Below are positions 17,957-27,091 of a stretch of 27,091 bases of DNA, in pieces. Within the stretch, counting starts at the first letter, position 1. Every line of letters starts with the position of its first letter. The stretch is from positions 1 through 27,091 of the forward strand of contig JANBPT010000650.1 of the NCBI GenBank assembly GCA_027575765.1, in the 5' to 3' direction. This DNA comes from Tieghemiomyces parasiticus (taxonomy: Eukaryota > Kickxellomycota > Dimargaritomycetes > Dimargaritales > Dimargaritaceae). The notes below the pieces were generated by a model, which was not told the origin of the DNA, did not search any database, and worked only from the letters and a program-made list of their open reading frames with translations. The translations under genes and the position numbers were made by a program.

Positions 17957-18854
17957 TTAGAACTCATCAGCATCAAAGGGTAGGTCCGGTGGGAAGTTGG
18001 CCGGCGGCTCTCTAACGAAACGTTTTAGTAGTGGGGTATGTGCGTGGAGAGGGGAGGCAGGGTGGGATGAGCGATCAAAAGGATAGAAGGTATATAGGGT
18101 ACCAACAAAACATGGCCATGACCCAGGGGATAGAAGCAGGTCTATTATCACTTACATCCGCTCGGACATGACATCGGTGACGTTCGGGCCGTCGTAAATG
18201 CCTTGTACCTTCCTGTTCTCATAGTCGTGGAGCAATTTCTAAAGGCCAGGACAATACAGATAGTGTTGAAGGGGTCGTTTAACGGATGGCACGCTTGACG
18301 AAAGCGCCACACCAACAACAGGCGGAACTCGGGACAACTCCATGGATGCTCCCCCTCCCGCTTGAATTCAGTTGGTTCACTACTACTACTACGACCTAAA
18401 CCGATCCCGCAAGTGAACCTACCTGCTTACGCTCGTTCGTCATGAGGTTGACTTTAAGGCACAGCTTGAGCCGATCCCACTTGGGACCGCAGTCCTTGCG
18501 TTTGCCGTAGCGGTAGTAGTTGATGAGGTGACTACCGACGGCTGTTGGGGTGAAAGTGGCAATATGGATGAAAAAATATGCAGAGGTGAGGGGGGGGGAC
18601 AATGGAATATTGTAGAGAGGGATAAGTAAAGTCCTCCCACTCTACGGTAGCCGCTCAATCGACCTCGCCGTCGTGATTATGGTGTTGCGCAGTCCTTGTG
18701 GGTGGGACAGGGCGTTGGCGTCCCAGCAGAACTTACTATTGCAGGCAAACAGGTCGTCGACGGCCCGACGGACGCTACATTCCAGTTCCTCGGGAGCCTC
18801 GAGGGCCGGCTGGAAAGCCGGGACCGGTGGCCGGGTGGATCGCTCGTCAGACAT
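17957..18854 (-). CDS. DUF3128 (Emi1-like) four-cysteine protein
   Basis: This belongs to the DUF3128 family, which includes yeast Emi1, a protein needed for full induction of early meiotic genes; the biochemical role is unknown, and the Cys spacing recalls CHCH-type mitochondrial intermembrane proteins. Four exons are inferred on the minus strand: 18854-18737, 18541-18423, 18238-18156 and 18011-17957 (TAA at 17959-17957), giving 124 aa. Donors are GTAAGT, GTAGGT and GTAAGT; introns are 195, 184 and 144 nt; phases 1, 0 and 2 join cleanly. The core is LFACNTVGSHLINYYRYGKRKDC followed by a WDRLKLCLKVN block. Cys26-x11-Cys38 and Cys57-x9-Cys67 form a twin-cysteine hairpin pattern. The C-terminus ends PPDLPFDADEF. 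The weakest call is the acceptor of exon 4, where GTTAG was chosen because it restores the frame and the Pro-rich end typical of the family. Confidence 0.85.
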
Positions 18855-20367
18855 GAGGAAGAGACGGGGGTCCGGAAAGGTAAAAAGAGGGGGTGGTGTA
18901 TGAGGTGGTCGAACGGAATCTCGAGGGCTTCGGGTCCTAGAGCTAATCAATGCGAGAGGGCCTGGCATGCCTTGGTGGATCCAGCGACTCCCAACTGCCC
19001 CCGCAGCTCCCTTTCGCCGCTTTGCCCTAGCAGTTGCCAAGTTGAACCCCCTCTCCGCCAAATCTCGGCGCCAGCCTCCCCCACGGTGGGAAAGGAACCT
19101 TTGCGATGGCTACTAGGCTCTCTGAGGTCCCCTGAGATAATATAACGCGGGAAAGGCAGGCAGGCGCACACGGCTCTAACCTCTTGGTACAGGCCAACGT
19201 GCAAAGAAGGAGGGGGGGGGTTCAGCTTTCCTGCGTAAACCTTGTGACTCCCTCCCCTTGTCCTCATGAACAAGCCAGGTCCCTCCCTGACCCTGACCAA
19301 AGCGTATGCGGCTCCCCAAGGGGTCTCCCTCCTCCTCTCCCTGTGGGGTCCCAGTGCTAGTGGATTTGGGGCTGGCGGGTCCACGCACGCCATGGTTTCG
19401 TGGGGGAGGGGGGTCCTAATGTTGCACCAATCTGGGGGGGGGGTGGATCAGATAACGGGCCAGCCCTATGAAGTCGGGCAGCGGGATGATGTGCACAACA
19501 GAAGGTTTACGCTATATTCTCCAGCTTCCACCGTCCAGGAATGATGGGGGCCAGGCGCTGGCTGGCCAGGAAGGGGTGGGGGCGAGGTTTTTCCGCACTG
19601 GGCAGGCTTCCCCGCCAAAGGCGGACCCCTGCGGCGCGTGGAGTGTGTGGCTAATTGGGCAGAGAGGAAGGAGGGGATGGCGGGATAAACAGCCCGCAGT
19701 TCGTTGCAAGTCAGCCGACATGTTGCTCTCTCGGTCTGCTAGCGGCACCACCTGCCACCACCATACTTCCATGTCAGTCTTCAGGGCCCCCGCGCACTGG
19801 GTCGGCCCATTCCACCTCTGCTGCTACGCTTCTACCTTTCCGCATGGACAGCCCCGGGTTTCCGTTTGTACATGTTCTCCAGGACCCGTCGTAAATCTCG
19901 TCACACCTTCACCATTCCGCTCTTTCCGCCGGCGCTCTCTCATAGGCAAAGCTTGGAAGCCCTATTTCATTCCCGTTGCCCCCCCCCTCCACAAACCTTC
20001 AAAGAGCCCCCCCCCACGCCCAGGCTACCACGCCTTCTTGCCCACGCGGGGCCGTGTCGCACTCTCCTCACTTCGCTGCCTACCAGTCACTGTTGGCCAG
20101 TTTGGCCAGGGCCACCTTGTACCGCCGTGCCATCCCCACGAAGCAGTACCTCTTCTATAGAGTCCTTTTCCATTCGCACTAGACTCCCCTCATTGATACT
20201 TCCAGACGCTCATTCCCCCCCTGAAGCGACCTATCCGCAGTCCCTCTTGCCCCGACCGTGTTGGTTTTACTTCTGGTTGAACCCGTCCGTCTTGGCGCAC
20301 ATTCCACTGCTCTTGGATTACTTTGTCTGCCTACCCTGCTCCTCCTCTTCCTCTTTGAATTCTTGCC
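18855..20367. other. Divergent 5' intergenic region (DUF3128 / ATG1), no gene supported
   Basis: This 1.5 kb lies between two head-to-head genes. It contains G runs at about 19211 and 19434-19444 and C runs near 19980 and 20005. The tract leading into ATG1 (about 20180-20360) is pyrimidine-rich, like the other 5' leaders here. A 230-codon open frame (19468-20160 plus) was judged spurious. Confidence 0.5.
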
Positions 20368-22920
20368 ATGGCCGACTCGCCTAGCAACAATCGCCAACGG
20401 TCGGTAGTCCGGGTCGGCGACTACGTGCTCGGCACCGAGATTGGCCGGGGGTCCTTCGCCACAGTATACAAAGGCTACAACAAGGTAAGGTGCCCGACAG
20501 TGTCGTACTAGTTGGCAAGGCTGTCCCCCAAGGCTTCTTCTCTGCCACTAGGGGGCCTCGGATAGGGCAACAAAAATCCAAGCCCTACCCTCAGCTCACA
20601 TGGCTACCCCACTTAGCCGTTCTCCGACACGCCATCCCTGTCGCTTCTTGGCACTGCTCCTTTCCCTAACCCAGCGCTGACTCCTCCTCTCTACTGTGAT
20701 ATACCCGACCAACCCTCTGGACCCTCATTGCCCACTCCATTATCAACTTTATTTTTTTTAAAAAAATATAATCTCCTCTGATGACCAGGTCACCAGTCAG
20801 ACCGTGGCCATCAAATCCGTCGGTCGTTCCCAGCTCACCAAGAAGCTGCTAGAAAACCTCGAGTCCGAAATCGCCATCCTCAAGCGAGCACGCCACGATA
20901 ACGTGGTGGAGCTGTTAGATTGTCTGGTACGTACTCCCAGTGGCCGTTAGCTAGTAGGCCTTATGAAAGGGCCCGAAGTGGGCGAGTTGGTCGGTCTATA
21001 CCATGCTTACAAGAACTTTAGCCGCTTGGAACGTTTTGTTTTGCGGAGCTGGATGGCGGCGGCTCATTTGGTTTCCCTCACCGGAAGCACTCGATGGCCT
21101 GGGTAAGGTTGCATACTGGGTAGGCTAACTTTGACATGACCGCTGCATTCTGTGTGTATATTTTTATATTCCTCTCTCCCTTCACATCACGCCTGCTTCG
21201 ACCCCCTGATTTGCCAGAAATCACGCAACCACATCCACCTTGTGGTGGAATACTGCTCGGTGGGTGATCTCTCCGCCTATATTAAGCGACGAAAGGAATT
21301 CCCCGCGATCAAGGGCGAGGCCGGAGGCCTAAAGGAACCAATAGTTCGGCACTTTCTCAACCAGCTAGGTAGGCTTGATAATCTTCTTCGTGCACTGGAC
21401 GACGCCAGCACTGATCTGCGCCATCGGGTCTCTTGTCCTTGCATACGAAGGGAGGGGGGGGGGAGTGCTACGCGAAGACCTGATATTAATACATCTCCCT
21501 TTTTTTGCATCTACTTATGCGCACCCCTGCCGCTTTCATCATCTCCTAGCCTCCGCCCTGGAGTTCCTACAGGCCTGCCGTATCATCCATCGAGATATTA
21601 AGCCCCAGGTAAGCCCCAGTTCGTGATATGTGGGCCCTATTGGCACCCCAGCTAGAACCCCTACGTATGACTATACCCTGTCATTCTAGCTGACCGAATC
21701 CCTAACTCTCAAAAACCTAACGCTGGTCATTCCCTCATCGCCGCCAACAGAACCTCCTACTGTGTCCACCGACGGCCGAGTACGTGATGGGAGCCTCAGA
21801 GAGTCTGCAGCAATACCCAAACCTTAAAGTAGCTGATTTCGGGTTCGCCCGCTCGCTCCCTTCACAGGATCTGGCTGAGACCCTGTGCGGGTCTCCGCTC
21901 TACATGGCACCGGAGATTTTAGGCTTTCAGAAGTACAGTGCCAAGGCCGATCTATGGAGCACAGGTGCGGTACTTTACGAAATGATCGCCGGGCGGCCCC
22001 CGTTCCGCGCCAGCAACCACATTGACCTGCTACGCAAAATTGAACTGACCAACGACCAGATCCGTCTGCCTGGGGACCCCGAGGTGCCCCACGGGGCTGA
22101 AGACTCTACTACCCGGGGCAATAATCCCGCACTGACGACAACAACTTTGGTGCCGGCCGACCTCCAGTCGTTGGTCCGTGCCATGCTCAAACGGCGCCCC
22201 GATGACCGCATCTCTTTCCAGCTCTTCTTCCAGCATCCAGCGCTCAAGTACCGGGCACCACTCCGGCTCAACGACCTGCCGCCAGAGTACACCGCCAGCT
22301 ACCACCGCCCCGACCCTGCCGCCGTGGTAACGCCGCCTCGCCCGGAAACCCACACGCCGCCCAGTCGTACCACCGCTCCGGTCGAATCGTCCCCGAGCGG
22401 CAGTGGTAGCGGTGGAGCGACGTCACGCTCCGGCCGGTCCGAGCCGCAGCCTCGTGACACGACGGCGGCGGCCCCACTGGCCCAGGATCTGGATCGGCTG
22501 CTGACTATTCAAGCCAGCCCGGCGGCGATGGCGACAACAACAGCTGTGGCCACCTCGCGCGGATCGTCACCGGCCCTAGACCCTCATGCCCCCGCAATCG
22601 TTGACCGCCCCGCATCGCAAGGCGTCGGACGCCCCGCCCTACGCGAGAGCGCCCCACCCACCGCCGAGAAGGAGTATGTGATGGTGGACAAACGGACCGT
22701 CGAGGTCAACATCTTGGCTGACGAACTGGCGTCCTCCCCTAAATCAGGTCGCGGCCGCTTGGGTAACTACCACGCCACCACCGGAGCGGGAGGTCCGTCC
22801 CATGGTGGCGGAGCAGGCCAACTGCCCATGGGACTCCGCTCGTCGCCCACCACGGCACCCCGCATGCCGCCCAAATCCGCGTCCACTCCGGTGGTGTTCT
22901 CCATTGCCAACAAGACCCTC

Positions 22921-22955
<35 letters not shown>

Positions 22956-24352
22956 GGCTTCCTCCCCACTGGCGGAGGAACCCGGACACTTGCACGGACG
23001 GATGGCGCCGGGCTTGGCGGAGCGCCATGGCCCCACCGATGTTTCGCCGCAACCGCCTCACCTGGGCAGCCGGGCCAATACCATCGACGTGGCCAGCGGC
23101 GCCGGTTACTCTCAACCTCCCGCTCCGACAGGTGAAGCCAGCGGCGAGTGGGCCGCGGTCGAACGGATCCAGGGTTTAACCATCAAGGCTCAGGCAGTCA
23201 CCCAGCTAGCCGACCAAAAACTGGGCCATGTTGAGGACCTCCTGCACCTCCCGAACCACCGACGTCAGGTCCAACGCCCTGAAGGCGGCAATGGCAATGG
23301 TGGTGGTGGCGGTGGCCAGGGGTTCCCCGGGAGTGGCGGAGGAATGGCCGCCGCGGCCGGCGAGTACGGTACATCACCGGGTAGCTACCAGGCCCGTGTA
23401 CAAACCAACGTGGAGGAAGCTTTTGCGCTGTATCACCGTGCCCTGTCTCTCCTAGAGATTGGACTGCATGTTGCCGAGCGGTACTGGCAGCAACACCTGA
23501 CCCGTAACGTTTCTAGCGGAGGCAGTGGTGGTGGTGGTAGTGGGATAACGTCGCGACCACCACCGGCTGCCGTGGCCTCTGTGGCATTCAACAGCGCGGT
23601 CCAACTGGCGCGCCACCAGTTCAATCTCTGCGAGGAACGCGCCGAGTACGTCAAATCCAAGAGCCCCACGGACGAACTTAACCTCCGCGATTTGAGCGTC
23701 GAGCAAATGTTGCACGACTCCGCCATCCAGTCGGCTAAACATGCGCTCTACCTCTACCACCACCAGGAGTTTATCCTTTGCGAGCGCGGGTACCAGTGGG
23801 CGATTCGCCTTCTGGAGGCCCTGCTGGAACCCGTGGCGTGGACCGTCGATACCCCCTCTGCTACCACTGGTGGCGGTGGAACGGCTGTCGCCACGGCCGG
23901 TGGTGGGGTAGGGTCGTCGCGGCCGGCTGACCTCAGTAACCAGCCCATGCTTAAATTGGATCCCCGAGACCAGGCACGCGCCGAGCAATGTAAGTGGAGT
24001 TGTCGTTTTATTGTTGGGGTTTTTTTGGGGTAGGGGCTGTCGTTGGTAATTAATAGGTCGGCCGAGGGGAAAGTAGCAGAAGGAGGAGAGGATGCTGAAC
24101 TCTTTTGAGATATTTGTCACCCGCTACCGCCGTCACTGCGTGTGCGTACCTCCTGACCAAGGGACTTGGACTGAACCCTACTCTACCATCTATACAGGCC
24201 TTGACAAAACTAACCATCAGACATTATATCCAACCGTATCACCTCCTCCTCCTCCCCCGCTTCTCTCCTGTTCCCCAACCCCAGGCATCGAGGCCATTTC
24301 GCACCAACTCGAATCTCTCCGCCGCCGTATCCTGAACGGCATGCACGACTGA
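20368..24352 (+). CDS. ATG1: Autophagy-initiating Ser/Thr kinase Atg1 (ULK family)
   Basis: This is the kinase of the Atg1/Atg13 initiation complex that starts autophagosome formation on starvation, under TORC1 control. Six exons are inferred: 20368-20484, 20789-20926, 21218-21368, 21550-21608, 21751-23989 and 24285-24352, giving 923 aa (yeast Atg1 is 897). Kinase domain: glycine loop [13 protein letters not shown] (24-36), VAIK Lys48, HRDIKPQN (149-156, catalytic Asp151), VADFGFAR (DFG 184-186), and [13 protein letters not shown] with activation-loop Thr199. A disordered middle follows, with an Atg8-binding LIR candidate YVMV (464-467) in the context [15 protein letters not shown] and a 12-residue polyGln (about 546-557). 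From about 618 the C-terminal EAT/tandem MIT region binds Atg13 ([19 protein letters not shown] near 710; [19 protein letters not shown] near the end). The last exon adds 22 residues ending NGMHD. Confidence 0.97.
22921..22956 (+). repeat. CAG/CAA polyglutamine tract in ATG1
   Basis: Twelve glutamine codons, mostly CAG with two CAA, lie in the disordered linker between the LIR motif and the EAT region of Atg1. This is a likely length-variable site. Confidence 0.9.
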
Positions 24353-25273
24353 CCAGGCGACTGCTGAATTCTCCCTCCCCGGTGCTTTTCGGCTTGCCTT
24401 GGTCAAGCTTATGGACCTGCTGCGCTGTATTCCCGTAGGCGCCGTTACGAAGGGTAAGGTTTTTTTTCGTGTCCTCGTGCCACCGACTGCTTTTGGATCC
24501 CTCCGGCGCTTATTTTCCTCTTTGGATGTGCAGGTGCTGCCCCTCTCTCTCTCTCTCTCCCGATCCTCTCATTTTGTGTGTACTTTTAGGTGTAATTATG
24601 TCTTCTTTATTTAGCACTGTGTGCTTCTCTACTCCCCCGCATGGCCTGCAAGTTTATGTTACCTAATGCTTTGATCTGCCATTTGATATCATTAAATGCA
24701 TTGCTAAGCTACCATATTAAAGATAAACCGCGGGACTCATTATGTGCGGGGAGGCTATACGGGATTAAATGCAGTGACATACTCGGAAGAGAGCCCTGAA
24801 GATTGCTCAATTTAACTCTTATTGAAGATGGGATTGCACTGACACTCGTAATCCCCTCCCCCCTCCGTTCCCTTAAACGTTAAGTAGCAACCTCACCCCT
24901 TAAATTTACAAGGGCTATATTTCTCTCACCCTTCCCCCACACTAGAAAGGCGTAATTTCCGCGTTCAGAGCATTCAGGGCCTCATGGACAGGAAAGTGGG
25001 GAGGAGGTGACTGCGGCAGAAAAACCTAGCTAGTGCTGGCTAATTACGACACCAAAGTCCCTTGGACTTCACCCATTGGGTAGCTCATAACCATCAGCTT
25101 GTCGCCTCAATTCGACGGAAGCCCTCAAGCCTTGTGTATCCTTCCTTGCCACGAATTCCCGATTACTGCGACCCCCCCCCATCCTCCCCCGCTCATTTGA
25201 TACATTCCGCGCACACCATTCCCCCTCTTAACTTCTACTCCCTCCGCCCCCCACCCTCCACGCACACACACAC
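24353..25273. other. Intergenic: ATG1 3' flank and RAD1 promoter region
   Basis: This 0.9 kb holds a CT microsatellite (24543-24559), ATTAAA poly(A)-like elements (about 24690 and 24714), an A/T-rich zone (24650-24960) and a pyrimidine-rich leader before RAD1 that ends in a (CA)n tract running into the ATG at 25274. No gene is supported. Confidence 0.5.
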
Positions 25274-26874
25274 ATGGACCATCACCACACCACCACCACC
25301 GCCGCAGCCAATGGAGACGACCCCTCGACGGTAGCCTACACGCTGCTGGCCAAACTGCACAACGTCCGACCACTGGTCCAGTTACTCAAAGCCATCAGTT
25401 TCCGCAAACAAACCCAGTGCGTCATAACCCACCGGGGTATTAAGTTTAGTGTCGAAGATGCCCGTAGTGTCCAGGCCCATGCCTACCTCCAACGCCAGTT
25501 CTTCCAGGAGTTTCGGTTCGGTCGACCGGTCGGTCGTCGGGACCCTACAACTACTACGGCGATGCTGGCTGCAACGGACGGGGAGCAGTCGGATGGACTA
25601 CCAATGGACGAGGACTTTGAGATGGTGTTTACACTAGATTTGAACGTGCTGATACAGTGTCTGACCATCTTTTCAACCACCGGCGTAGGCCAGAATTCGA
25701 CCGGGTCCGGCGGTATGGGTGACTTAGCCCCCGTGGGGGCTGGTGGTGGTAGTAGCGGGGGAGGCCTTGGTCCGGGTGGCGCGGCCGGATCGCGGTACAA
25801 GAGCTATACGTCGCTCGGGTGGGTCGTCAACGAGCGGGGGTCGGAGGTCGAATTCGTCCTCGAGGAGAACGAGGTAATCTCCGTGTGCAAACTCGTAACG
25901 TTCGAGGCTGAAGATATGGTTGATTTCCAATTCCAGCACCATCCGATTCGGCACCGGTTAATTATTAAGGTAGGATTACGTGGGATATATGGGAGAGGTA
26001 GAAGGGAGAGAGAGGGAGGTGGTGGTGGAGAATCCCCACAGAGCTTACTCCTCCCGGGTTGTAGGAATAGTAGGAGCAGCAACCAAACGATAGCCATTGG
26101 GTGTTAACCATAACACACCTCCCTCTCTCCTCACACACACACACACACACGCATATTTTGGTCCACTCTTATAACATGCTAATCACCAAATTGGTTATCT
26201 CCGTATGCACCTACATCATCTTGGGCCAATCCCGTGCAGTCCGAGGTCCTACGTGACGCCCTCACCGAGCTCGATAGTACGAGCGACAAGATCACCTTCA
26301 ACTTTTCCCCACAAGCCCCGCACCTGCGAATTTCGACCTTTGGAATGAGCGGCAGCACCGAGGTGAGTAACGCCGCAGGCTCCATTCCAGGGGAGAGGGG
26401 AGGGGGGGGGTATATAGACTAGGTGAATTACTTATTGAGTGATTCGCGAGTTGTCAGGCAGCGCGGGTACCGCCGGCTTATCCTACCGAGTCGTTATAGA
26501 TAGGGTCAACTGGCCCTAACTATGAACTGTCTGAACTAAAACCTTCTCCGCACCGTACACTTACCCCGGTGACCATTTCCACTTCCTTCTTGCCCGCCCT
26601 TCCCCCACCCCCCACCTCAACTTCGCCCACTCTCCAGGTCAACTTCTCCCGAGACTCAGACGTGATCGAGTCGTTCCACGCGGCGGCCACCGAACATTTT
26701 TCCTACCGCCACAGCCAGGTGCAACATGCCCTCAACGCCCTTGCCTTCTCCACCAAGACGTCCATTCGGATCAACGAGATGGGCAGTTTGTCCATGCAGT
26801 TCATGATTCAGGCCGACCGCGGCGACGCGTGTTTTGTTGAGCTGTTGTGCCTACCACTGGTGCCCATTGAATAA
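25274..26874 (+). CDS. RAD1: Rad1, subunit of the 9-1-1 DNA-damage checkpoint clamp
   Basis: This is the PCNA-like subunit that with Rad9 and Hus1 forms the heterotrimeric clamp loaded at damaged DNA to activate ATR/Mec1 signalling (S. pombe Rad1, human RAD1, S. cerevisiae Rad17). Three exons are inferred: 25274-25969, 26240-26362 and 26638-26874, all phase 0 (donors GTAGGA, GTGAGT), giving 351 aa, longer than human RAD1 (282). Family blocks in order: LHNVRPLVQLLKAISFRKQT, GIKFSVEDARSVQAHAYLQ, FFQEFRF, FTLDLNVLIQCLTIF, ENEVISVCKLVTFE, DFQFQ, SEVLRDALTELDSTSD, HLRISTFGMSGSTE, VNFSRDSDVIESFHA and the C-terminal MGSLSMQFMIQADRGDACFVELLCLP. The extra length comes from a Thr/Asp-rich loop after FQEFRF and a Gly-rich loop (about 138-175). 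The N-terminus, MDHHHTTTT, is low-complexity. Confidence 0.95.
26132..26150. repeat. (CA)n microsatellite in RAD1 intron 1
   Basis: A 19-base perfect CA tract lies about 90 nt before the exon-2 acceptor. Confidence 0.8.
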
Positions 26875-26875
26875 A
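26870..26875 (+). terminator. AATAAA overlapping the RAD1 stop codon
   Basis: The sequence GAATAAACC places the stop TAA (26872-26874) inside a perfect AATAAA. It is the only canonical signal I see between the stop and the tRNA, so it may be the functional one, implying a very short 3' UTR. Confidence 0.45.
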
Positions 26876-27007
26876 CCCAAGCCTTCAGTGTACTCAGAAA
26901 ATCGACCGTATGGCAAATCTGTGGTACTTCCAGTGACTGCGAAGGGAGGGTAATCACATAAGCAAAATCCAAAGAACAATAAGGGCCACCCCCAATTAAT
27001 CGGACAT

Positions 27008-27012
27008 AAAAA
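27008..27012 (-). terminator. RNA polymerase III terminator of the tRNA gene
   Basis: Five T residues on the minus strand begin 5 nt after the tRNA discriminator base, the standard Pol III stop. Confidence 0.75.
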
Positions 27013-27017
27013 TTAAT

Positions 27018-27091
27018 CGTCACCTGCAGGATTCGAACCTGCGCTCCCAAAGGGAACTGGCTTAGCAGGCCAGCGCGTTAACCACTCCGCC
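27018..27091 (-). tRNA. tRNA-Ser(GCU): tRNA-Ser(GCU), 5' end cut off by the window
   Basis: On the minus strand the window end enters a class II tRNA at about position 9. Visible parts are the D arm (GGAGTGGTTAACGC), the anticodon stem-loop CTGGC-CTGCTAA-GCCAG with anticodon GCT at 27066-27064, a long variable arm with a TCCC/GGGA stem, the T arm GCAGG-TTCGAAT-CCTGC, and the 3' acceptor strand AGGTGAC with discriminator G. The long variable arm and G73 agree with serine identity. There is no intron at the usual 37/38 site. About 8 bases (acceptor 5' strand and position 8) lie beyond the window; the predicted missing strand is GTCACCT. Confidence 0.96.

Noticed and set aside
19468..20160. 230-codon open frame on the plus strand upstream of ATG1
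   Set aside because: The translation is a mix of Pro, Ser, Arg, Cys and His without motifs, crosses G and C homopolymer runs, and has no family resemblance. It sits in the pyrimidine-rich leader region of ATG1.
23452..24120. 222-codon open frame antisense to ATG1
   Set aside because: It mirrors the Gly-, Thr- and Val-rich EAT exon, has no motif, and runs across the exon 5 boundary into intron 5.
24399..24614. Possible first exon (MDLLRCIPVGAVTKG then GGTAAGG) downstream of ATG1
   Set aside because: It lies in the expected 3' UTR. No acceptor with a continuing conserved frame was found before RAD1.

Overview
This is nuclear DNA from a fungus, most likely a filamentous or early-diverging lineage and not a budding yeast. 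Several families are fungal or show fungal architecture: a single-domain Rtc3/SBDS-N protein, a Tgl4-type triacylglycerol lipase, Src1/Heh1 with N-terminal HEH and C-terminal MSC domains, Atg1 with a C-terminal EAT region, and an Emi1-like DUF3128 protein. A FAM32A homologue, a spliceosome factor I believe is missing from Saccharomyces, argues against a yeast. Introns are spliceosomal with GTAAGT/GTAGGT-type donors and are fairly long (about 130 to 670 nt). Exons are GC-rich; introns and intergenic DNA carry many G or C homopolymers and dinucleotide repeats. I cannot place the species. An early-diverging (zoopagomycete-like) fungus is a guess from overall style.

Layout, left to right: (1) 1-93, 3' end of an unidentified plus-strand gene; (2) 373-2968 minus, three-exon Tgl4/SDP1-type patatin lipase; (3) 4321-7242 minus, single-exon inner-nuclear-membrane protein Src1/Heh1; (4) 7243-11884, a 4.6 kb stretch with no gene I can support; (5) 11885-14216 plus, two-exon SWIRM-domain protein; (6) 14932-16235 plus, five-exon FAM32A; (7) 17304-17648 plus, intronless Rtc3; (8) 17957-18854 minus, four-exon DUF3128/Emi1-like protein; (9) 20368-24352 plus, six-exon autophagy kinase Atg1; (10) 25274-26874 plus, three-exon Rad1, the 9-1-1 checkpoint clamp subunit; (11) 27018-27091 minus, tRNA-Ser(GCU) cut by the window end. 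Most of these gene models had to be rebuilt by splicing; in each, the exon phases join and the total length is a whole number of codons.

The genes do not form a pathway or cluster. They are ordinary conserved housekeeping genes: lipid mobilisation, nuclear envelope, chromatin, splicing, stress/ribosome-related, mitochondrial-type Cys protein, autophagy and DNA-damage checkpoint. I found no mobile element, CRISPR array, viral gene or novel multi-gene system. The points most worth a second look are a roughly 115-residue insertion splitting the SWIRM domain, an intron in the lipase gene that is itself an open reading frame in phase, a terminal FAM32A exon that codes only four residues, and the unexplained 4.6 kb desert.
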